From: Thozetella sp. PMI_491
Taxonomy: Eukaryota; Ascomycota; Sordariomycetes; Chaetosphaeriales; Chaetosphaeriaceae
DNA length: 64,000 bases
Assembly (NCBI GenBank): GCA_021432635.1
Contig: MU270038.1
Coordinates: 868,001-932,000 of the forward strand
Direction of reading: 5' to 3'
Position 1 is the first letter of the stretch. Each line of letters opens with the position of its first letter. Both the position numbers and the translations under genes were made by a program. Below are positions 57,290 to 64,000 of this stretch, piece by piece. Under the pieces are notes generated by a model. The model was not told where the DNA came from and searched no databases. It saw only the letters and a list, made by a program, of their open reading frames with translations.

Positions 57290-57842
57290 GGAGCCTCGTC
57301 GGTCTGTTGCGGGGCGATCCCGTACGTTGGCAGGCCAAGGGATGATGTGCAGTATGCGGACTTGCACTGGCGTGGGTTAAGCTCTGAAGATGTCAAGGTG
57401 CAGTCTCAGAGTCTCAGAAATTGAAGCTTATAGTGGTGGTGGTCTTTGGCGGCGATCCATGCTCGGGCGGAGCCATGGTGCTGCACGCTCTTTATGAAGT
57501 GGGTAAGCCTGGGAGGCAGAGGCGACGCAGGTGGCGGGGAGCACTTCCTCCGTGATCGTCGCGAGTCCCGAAGCAGGTTTTCGGAAGCAAAGCGGCAGAA
57601 GTTGGTTGGAGGGGGAGGTTGGTGCAACCCGGTTCAGTACTGAGGCACAGGCGTGCGGGGGAGGCGGGAGGCGGACAGGGGTTGGGATGAGCTCCATTTC
57701 GATTGGAGTAGCACAAGGTGACAAGGCTGGGCCGGCTGCTGGACCTGCACCTGGCCCTGGGCCTAGGATGGCGGTCCCTTGGGCGGCTGGCCAGCTTTAA
57801 CCGTAATGGCACGAATCTATTTTCAAGTCGGACAACGCTATG
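57290..57842. other. Promoter side of the barrel protein and 3' flank of the MFS gene
   Basis: About 550 bases between tandem minus-strand genes; no coding-like frame was seen. Confidence 0.4.
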
Positions 57843-59447
57843 CTATCTGCTCAGGAGCGGCGTGGTCGCTGAAGGCTCCTCATCTCCGTTGCTGCTCGCA
57901 TCGTATCCGGACCACCCGTGTCTCCTCCTGGCCCGCTGCTCTTCTACAATGCGTTGTGCGACATGCACGCGCGCCCACTGCAGCTTCTTCAGACGTCCCG
58001 AGGTGGTGGTGGTATCGATGTCGACACCGCTCTCCAGGGGCTCTGTAAACACGCGGTCCACCGCCTCAAGCGTGAGCCCGCCCGTCTCGGGGTAGAAGAG
58101 CCACACGACGACGGCGTTGACCAGGTTAAAGATGGCCCACACCAAGTAGAAGCGCCACCCGATGCTGGCGATGCCGACGGGCGTTACCTGCACTACGAGG
58201 AAGTTGCCAACAAAGTCGGCCGCGGCGGCGAGCGCGGAACCCTTGGCCCGGATCGCCAAGGGCAAGATCTCGGGGGGATAGATCCACACGCAGGCCATCC
58301 ACCCCCACGTGAAGCACGCCTCGAACAGAAAGACGAAGACAACGGCTGCCACCGCGCCGGCGGGGGTCCCCACGGCGACGGAGACGGCCTCGCCGACCAG
58401 CACCAGGCACATGCCCAACGCCATCGAGATGAAGAGCTGCCGCCTCCCGAGTCGGTCGATAGTGTACCAGGTGACGAAGGAAGCGAGCAGGTACCACAGC
58501 TGTGTAAAGCACCCCAGCAAGAGAGCCGCCTCTTGGCTCATGCCCAGGCTCAAAGTATACAGCGTCGGCGCATAAATAGTTACTATGCTGATCCCGCTCA
58601 TTTGCTGCATGAATTGTATTCCCAGCGCGAGGTAGAAGCGCTTGTTGGCGCTGATGCCGTTGGGCCGGAGCAGGTCCCTCCACCCGCCCTCCTCCTTGGA
58701 CTCGAGGGCGAGGGCGTCCAGGATGTCGTCCATCTCCTGCTGGACATCCGGGCTGTCCTCGCTCTGGCCTCGCAGCCGCGCAAGCACCGCGAGCCCGCGG
58801 TCGGGCGCCTCGTTGTGGCGCATCAACCACCGAGGAGTGTCCGGCAGGAAAGGCGCGACGGCCAGGATGTACAGCGCAAAGACGCACTGGAAGGCCAGCG
58901 GGAAGCGCCACTGCAGGTCTCCGGTGCGGAAATAAAGGGCGTAGTTGATCCAGTAGGCCAGCAAGAGGCCGCCGAGCATGGTGCTGAGCTGGCAACAGAC
59001 CTGCCACCCGCGCTGCTCGGAGGCGCTGATCTCGCTCTGATACACCGGCGTCACGCTGGTCATGTAGCCCACGCCGACGCCAACTACAATGCGTGCTAGC
59101 ATGAACTGCGCGCGGTCGAAGGCGGCGCCCATCAGGGCACCGCCCACCAGGACCAAGAACGCGCCGAGCAGCAAGCTTCGCTTCCGCCCGAAGGGCTCGG
59201 CAGTGAAGGCAGCGAGAACGGCGCCGATGACGGCGCCGACATCGTAGAGGGCCGTGATGGTGCCGATGACCAGATCCGAGGGCCGGCCCATGGTGTCGAG
59301 CCAGTAGGGCGAGATGACCACGCCCGACATTACGCCTTGGTCGTAGCCGAAGATGCACAAGCCAGAGCTGCAGACGCTCGTGATGGCGGCGACGAGCCAG
59401 GGGCCGCGGAAGGCCGCGAGGCCGTCGCCAGAGAACAAGCCGCCCAT
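57843..59447 (-). CDS. MFS sugar transporter (12 TM)
   Basis: A single exon of 534 aa. Twelve hydrophobic helices are visible in two groups of six. Sugar-porter signatures are present: GYDQGVMSGVV in helix 1, AAFTAEPFGRKRSLL in the loop between helices 2 and 3, ARIVVGVGVGY, PDTPRWLMRHNE after helix 6, QQMSGISIVTIYAP in helix 7, DRLGRRQL between helices 8 and 9, and PETGGLTLEAVDRVF after helix 12. The conserved PETKG-type motif here reads PETGG. The expected role is proton-coupled uptake of a sugar or related small molecule; the specificity is not readable. The start at 59447 fits the family. Confidence 0.93.
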   Translation of the reverse strand: MGGLFSGDGLAAFRGPWLVAAITSVCSSGLCIFGYDQGVMSGVVISPYWLDTMGRPSDLVIGTITALYDVGAVIGAVLAAFTAEPFGRKRSLLLGAFLVLVGGALMGAAFDRAQFMLARIVVGVGVGYMTSVTPVYQSEISASEQRGWQVCCQLSTMLGGLLLAYWINYALYFRTGDLQWRFPLAFQCVFALYILAVAPFLPDTPRWLMRHNEAPDRGLAVLARLRGQSEDSPDVQQEMDDILDALALESKEEGGWRDLLRPNGISANKRFYLALGIQFMQQMSGISIVTIYAPTLYTLSLGMSQEAALLLGCFTQLWYLLASFVTWYTIDRLGRRQLFISMALGMCLVLVGEAVSVAVGTPAGAVAAVVFVFLFEACFTWGWMACVWIYPPEILPLAIRAKGSALAAAADFVGNFLVVQVTPVGIASIGWRFYLVWAIFNLVNAVVVWLFYPETGGLTLEAVDRVFTEPLESGVDIDTTTTSGRLKKLQWARVHVAQRIVEEQRARRRHGWSGYDASSNGDEEPSATTPLLSR

Positions 59448-61758
59448 CGTCTCAATCCGGCGGCGCAGGCGCAGACGGGCGGTGGATGCAATGGCGGAAG
59501 GCGAGCTGAGGAAACGACGATGCTGGAAGGCCGGCGGGTTGCGCTGGCCACTTGGCGGGAGGATGCGTCAGATGACCTGCATCCTGAAACAGCGGGAAGG
59601 CTTCTAGGGCTCCCCCGCGTTATATCCTTGCAAGCGTATCGTATATAGTGCGGGACGGTGCCCCATGTGCATTGAGTGATCTCGGCCGGATGGCGCGTGC
59701 TGGGGACGGGTTGGAGCGCGCTCGCTGGCAGTTTTCTTTTTGCCTGGCGTCAAAAGCTTTGCCAGCGCGAAAGGAAGGTATGGAATAATGATGGGTGCAC
59801 GAGATGGTGTCATTTTGGCAGCCAAACTAGCTCGCTTTGATGCATGACAAGTCGCCCTCCATTCGAATTCGTTGGGTCTGCCTGCATCTGGCAAGTATTC
59901 AGTATCGTCTCCATTTGGTAGTGTTGGCGTGGCGGCGGCGTGGCCCGATCCTAGCTGGGCATGAGCGAAATTCAACTCAAGCTCACATACAGTTCAGGGT
60001 AGTTTCCACTTGCTGCAGGGTGGATTAGTGTTATTAGACTGCCCCTGACCTGTAGTACCTCGCGTTTACTAGTCCTGATCTCCCATGTCTACAGACAGTC
60101 CAGGCCTGCCCATGCTCAACCTAGAGATCCATATCCACCCGCCCAAAAAAAAAAAAGCTCTCTCCATGGTATCGATTCCCTTCTTGGTGTAGATCTATTT
60201 TTAAGTATCTACCTTAGACTTGCCTGCTAGCGGTAGATAGCTTGACTTATAGCTGGGATTGCGAACTGGCGCATCTGATTGATCGTGTCTTCCCACTGCT
60301 GGAGTCTGTCCATGTTTAAGTGGGGTCTCTTGAGAATACTAAAGTCTTCTGGGGACAATAGGTCTCGATGGGGGCATTCTAGGGGTTTCTGGCCCAATAC
60401 TGGAAGCGGAGCCGGACCTAATACACACCCTACTGAGTATTATATGCGCTATATTGCTATAGCTTAGCCTTGTTAAAGCTGATGGTACATGTTGTAAAAA
60501 GCCGAGACTCTCTCTCCCTTGTATTCTTGGTGGAAGGCGATGTGCTTGTTCTTCGTGTTTACGAGTGTATTTAACTCATCGACACCCTGCATCGCTGGTA
60601 GGAACGAGTCCTTGTTAAGTACAGGTCGAAAGTAGACAGGCTTTCCCTGTTTGCGACTTGGTTTGCATGTGTATGGACCCATCGGGGTCTGTGTCGTTCC
60701 AACTCTCTTGCGGCTCGACTGCTGTTTCGTTGACTCGGGGAGATCCACTTTGAAAGTCCCAACACAGGTCCGGGTCAGGGTGCCTGGGAGATTTGGTAGG
60801 GCTAGGTCTGGCACTGGAATGGGAGAGTTGGTATCTTAATTGTTAAAAGCGAGATTTATAAGAGTAGTAGTGGTGCTGATAGTGTTTGGGGTTGAGAGCG
60901 AATTGATTATGTGTACGGCATGGCTGATATTGTTAATGGCTATTACGTGGCTTTGTGAGAGGTCTCTAGTAGAACGTGTTAAGTTGGGAAATGGCTTAAT
61001 AGTATATCCTGGCTGTCCTCTAGTAGGAGTGGGAGGTAGAGGCAACGCTACGATGGCGTGCCTTCCTATAAATAGTTAGATATGAGAGAAACCGCCTTTA
61101 AGAAGGAGCTGAGGGAGGGTTTGCCTCAGTGCTCTGCCGAAGGGCTGTTTGTCTGTTATTTGTGCGAGGGCTTGTCTCCCTGAGAGCTCTGCCTAAGGGC
61201 TCTACATTAAGGGCTATGAAAAAAGTGTTAGGACGCTAGCTCGCCTCTGCGCAAGGGCTTCGCGCGAGGCTTCTACTCCTTAATCTTGACTTGAGAAGTG
61301 GTGCGGTCGATGGAAGGGAGCATTGGATTGCCTTTGGGCGCCTCTCCATTCAAAAGGTTTGCCTGGAAACGGTATTGACGATGCGCGTCTTGCAAGAGAC
61401 AATTGGTGCTTTTCCAAAAAAAAAAAAAAATTTAAAAAAAAATACGTTGAGTTGTTTGGATTGTTCTTCGTCGATCGACCACGCTGGCTGCCGGTCCGAG
61501 GTGGCCCGGCCCCGGAGCGGCGGCACGTAATCCGGCCCCACTGTACCTACCTAACTCACCGAGCTGGGAGGACTCCGGGGTAGCCAACCATTTGCTATAC
61601 AGTATCACCGGCCTGAGCTCTTGCAGGTGGGACAAACTCCAATGCGTGGCTGGCCACCTACCCAGCAAACGATTGTGGCTTCTAATGTAGTAGCAAGCCC
61701 GCATCCTTAGCTTGTCGGGAATCCCGGACAGCAGCCACAACCTTTCTCGCAGCCTTTC
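59448..61758. other. 2.3-kb gene-free region, AT-richer in its middle
   Basis: The tract from about 60000 to 61300 is lower in GC and runs of TA and GT are frequent, unlike the flanking genes. It contains a 60473-60814 minus open frame without recognised motifs, repeated 'agggct' words around 61120-61270, and A-runs at 61416-61430 and 61434-61442. The pattern suggests decayed repetitive DNA, but no LTR, terminal inverted repeat or transposase/integrase motif was found. Confidence 0.45.
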
Positions 61759-62574
61759 TCACAGCCAATCTTGCCCCCTTCTCATGCGCCCAGCAAGCGA
61801 GCTGCGATAGATGCCGCCTTTGGCCGTCCCTAGGCCTTCCTGGGCAAGGGCTACGAGGAACTGGACTCCCATTGCCACCCCATCCACCACCATCACCTTC
61901 CGGTCGCTCATGCCCACGGCCTTGCTGACGGCCTCGCGCATCCCCGTCATGCCCGCGCACCCGAGACAGATGCAGTCGGCGCCGCGCTCGACCAGCTTGG
62001 TGGCCGCCGCGGACAGGCTGGCGTAGACCTCCTCAGCCGGCTTCGACTCGAGCTCGAGCACCGAGACGTGGCCCGTCTCGCACCCGGCCGAGAACGGCGC
62101 CAGCCCGTACTCGGCCGCTATCGAGTGGCCGTGCAGCCCGCTGGACCGCTCGCTCGTGGTCACGATCCCGAGCTTGTGGCCGCACATGCGGCTCGCGTAC
62201 AGGGCGGCCTCCATGATGCCGATGGTAGGCTGCGGGTACTCTTCGCGCAGCATGTCGATCAGCGGGTGTGCCGAGAAGCAGGCGACGAGGAAGCCGTCGA
62301 AGCGTGTCGGCGACTCCCGCAGCAGCGGCGCCAGGGCACGGAAGCAATCCGCCGCGGAAAGCGCGGCGTCCACCTTTCCCTCGACCGCGCTGGGGCCCGT
62401 CTTGGGGCCCGTAAAGCCGTGCACGGTGACGTGGCCCGGAAGCGAGGCCTCTACGCTGCGGAGGCACGCCTCGGTCATCGAGACGGTAGCATTGGGATTG
62501 ATGAGCAAGATGTTGATGTGCTGGACGGACCGTCCGGTCGTCGAGAGGAGGGGTGGGGTTGGTTCAGTACTCAT
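61759..62574 (-). CDS. Asp/Glu/hydantoin racemase-family protein (Dcg1-like)
   Basis: A single exon of 271 aa. The N-terminal strand INILLINPNATVSMTEAC is the family signature. The two catalytic-type cysteines of aspartate/glutamate racemases are present, in VACFSAHPL and CLGCAGM. The fold is expected to interconvert stereo-isomers of an amino acid or a hydantoin-like ring; family members include the yeast protein Dcg1 (nitrogen-repression-sensitive) and bacterial hydantoin and allantoin racemases. The substrate here cannot be read. The start is at 62574 (MSTEPTPPLL). The neighbouring MFS gene is about 2.3 kb away, so linkage by function is only a guess. Confidence 0.85.
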   Translation of the reverse strand: MSTEPTPPLLSTTGRSVQHINILLINPNATVSMTEACLRSVEASLPGHVTVHGFTGPKTGPSAVEGKVDAALSAADCFRALAPLLRESPTRFDGFLVACFSAHPLIDMLREEYPQPTIGIMEAALYASRMCGHKLGIVTTSERSSGLHGHSIAAEYGLAPFSAGCETGHVSVLELESKPAEEVYASLSAAATKLVERGADCICLGCAGMTGMREAVSKAVGMSDRKVMVVDGVAMGVQFLVALAQEGLGTAKGGIYRSSLAGRMRRGQDWL

Positions 62575-62907
62575 TACTGCTTCGCCAGTGGTTAAACCTC
62601 CTCGTTGGATTATCTGCTAAAGAAGCGAGCGCACACGGGATTCAGGGAAGCCTAGACGACGAGATCGGATGTTTTATAGTATCTTTTACGTGCTTGCATG
62701 GCGGGGCTTCTTCTATCTACACGTTTTTTTATAGAGCCCCCGCGCCATCTCTTCCCTCAGACCCGTCCTTATCGGACGGGGCCCGCCGGCGACTTAGTAG
62801 CTGGGGCCATATGCGGGTCTTGTCCGGGAATCGGCCAGGCGCTGTGGGTGCGGTTCTCGGGGGCTGTTGATTGTTTAGCCAACCCCTGAAGTCCCTCCCC
62901 TCACTAG

Positions 62908-62943
62908 CACCCGGGCTAGAGTTGGCACCCGGACTAGAGTTGG
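62908..62943. repeat. Two-copy 18-bp direct repeat
   Basis: Two near-identical units of gcacccggactagagttg type, adjacent to each other in noncoding sequence between the racemase and the ankyrin gene. Confidence 0.7.
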
Positions 62944-63048
62944 CGGGTCCTTGCTGGAGCAAGCAGACTTCAGATTCCGGTCCTTGCGGCGGGTATAGCC
63001 GTGCTTTGGGTCCGCTTACTTCTTGGCAACTGTCACTCCTCCAGCTGC

Positions 63049-64000
63049 TCATTGGAAGGCATTCATTATCACAGAATTCCGTGTTTCGATGGCTGACTGC
63101 TGTGGCGTCACCCTCCTCTTCGTCGGAATCTTGGTATCCGCCCCTTGGCCTACCAAGTAGCACACCACCTCCTCGTGCTGCAGACAAACAGCTCGGTGCA
63201 ATGGGGTGTACCCTTCCCGGTCGCGGGAATCCACCGGTGCTCCCTTCTCGAGCAGCATCTTGACGATGCCAAGACCCCCTCCCGAGGCTGCCTCATGAAG
63301 CGGCGTTCTCCTCTCCTCGTCTGCTTCGGTGAGCAATGCAGGATGCTTCCAGACCAGCAAGCGCACCGCCTCGGCGTGGCCTTCGATCACGGCATAGTGC
63401 ACGGCGGTGCGGCCGTTGTTGTCCCTGCACTTCGGGTCTGCCCCTTTCTCGAGCAGCAGCCAGACTGCCGAGGCGTTGCCCTGCTTGGCCGCGAGATGGA
63501 GTGGTGTTAGCTCGTGCTTCGTCTGCGCGTTGATGCGCGCCCCGCACTCCAGGAGCAGGAACATCATCTTCCGCGCGTGGGGCTTCTGACTGTTTTTGGC
63601 AGCCTCGTGCAACGGTGTCAGACCCTCCTTGTCTGCCTTGTTGATGTCTGCGCGGGCCTGGATGAGCAGCCAGGCCGTCTTGCCATAGCCGTAATACACG
63701 GCCCATCGCAAGGGCGTGTAGCCGTCCTTGTCCGTCTGGTTCACGTCGACTCGATCCTGGACGAGAATGCTGACGACCGAGTCCTTCCCGTGCATTGCTG
63801 CCCAGATCAATGTGGTCCCAGGAGACGCGCTCTTTTGGATGAGAAGCTCCACAACGTCCTTGTGGCCACGTTTGGCCGCCCAGTCTAGGGCTCTCCAGTC
63901 ATCCTTGTCGCGTGCATCGACCTCGGCCCCGTGGTTGAGGAGCAATCGAACCATGTGGAGCTGCCCATGGGCGGCGGCCCATCGCAGCGGCGTGTACTTC
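63049..64000 (-). CDS. Ankyrin-repeat protein, 5' partial
   Basis: An open frame enters from beyond base 64000 and stops at 63049-63051, giving at least 316 visible residues. Ankyrin repeats of about 33 residues are continuous: YTPLRWAAAHGQ, WRALDWAAKRGH, GYTPLRWAVYYGY, GLTPLHEAAKNSQ, ELTPLHLAAKQGN, GRTAVHYAVIEGH, RRTPLHEAASGGG and GYTPLHRAVCLQH, roughly nine in all. The end (RRVTPQQSAIETRN) is a degenerate last repeat. Most ankyrin arrays of this length in filamentous fungi belong to modular proteins, often with NACHT or other N-terminal domains. Those would lie outside the window, so no function is claimed. Confidence 0.88.
   Translation of the reverse strand, partial: KYTPLRWAAAHGQLHMVRLLLNHGAEVDARDKDDWRALDWAAKRGHKDVVELLIQKSASPGTTLIWAAMHGKDSVVSILVQDRVDVNQTDKDGYTPLRWAVYYGYGKTAWLLIQARADINKADKEGLTPLHEAAKNSQKPHARKMMFLLLECGARINAQTKHELTPLHLAAKQGNASAVWLLLEKGADPKCRDNNGRTAVHYAVIEGHAEAVRLLVWKHPALLTEADEERRTPLHEAASGGGLGIVKMLLEKGAPVDSRDREGYTPLHRAVCLQHEEVVCYLVGQGADTKIPTKRRVTPQQSAIETRNSVIMNAFQ

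Noticed and set aside
57918-59099. 393-codon plus-strand open frame across the MFS gene
   Set aside because: Antisense shadow of the transporter; no hydrophobic or domain pattern.
58126-59358. 410-codon minus-strand open frame in the MFS gene
   Set aside because: Alternative-frame shadow, His/Arg-rich; the MFS frame is in the other register.
60473-60814. Open frame considered as a retrotransposon gag/pol fragment
   Set aside because: No protease, integrase or reverse transcriptase motif and no flanking terminal repeats; only an AT-rich tract is claimed.

Overview
The window is nuclear DNA of a filamentous ascomycete, most likely a Sordariomycete of the Sordariales type. This rests on GC-rich, GC3-rich coding sequence, mostly short GTRNGT...AG introns of about 50-80 nt, and fungus-specific gene families: Ade2 with fused PurK/PurE domains, Sch9, Yos9, Nar1, Rna1 and Pth11/rhodopsin-like receptors. 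There are no operons, no CRISPR arrays, no intact transposon and no rRNA or convincing tRNA gene. Splice sites were assigned by eye from reading phase, donor/acceptor consensus and protein continuity.

Left part (1-19.3 kb): ADE2 (minus, 3' end outside the window) shares a divergent promoter with an S6K/Psk1-type AGC kinase (plus). A mitochondrial-looking D-2-hydroxyacid dehydrogenase (minus) follows, then about 5 kb without genes. Next come a secreted cytochrome/DOMON-b561 membrane protein, the F1Fo-ATP synthase subunit ATP14, and Sch9 (minus). Both AGC kinases belong to families that act downstream of TORC1.

Middle (19.3-44.6 kb): a 5.9-kb gene-poor tract holds one coding-like exon at 20670-20767, which may be a remote first exon of Sch9. 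A dense housekeeping block follows: a 106-aa spliced unknown, a SUZ-type protein, NAR1, a four-helix membrane protein with a two-codon first exon, an Iec1-like C2H2 protein and RanGAP (RNA1). After it come a GH18 chitinase, a microbial-type PARG protein, the ER lectin YOS9 and a Cys-rich single-pass membrane protein.

Right part (44.6-64 kb): more accessory in character. It has a 4.6-kb upstream tract leading to a large C2H2 regulator, a 7-TM Pth11/rhodopsin-like protein with a probable GC-AG intron, a type II membrane protein with a double-psi beta-barrel, an MFS sugar transporter, an AT-richer tract (60-61.4 kb), a Dcg1-like Asp/Glu racemase, and an ankyrin-repeat protein whose 5' end lies outside the window.

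I see no single new 'system'. The most checkable novelties are the possible long-range Sch9 exon with a tandem CAGCAG acceptor, the GC-AG intron, the microexon start, and several small or surface proteins without an assignable function.
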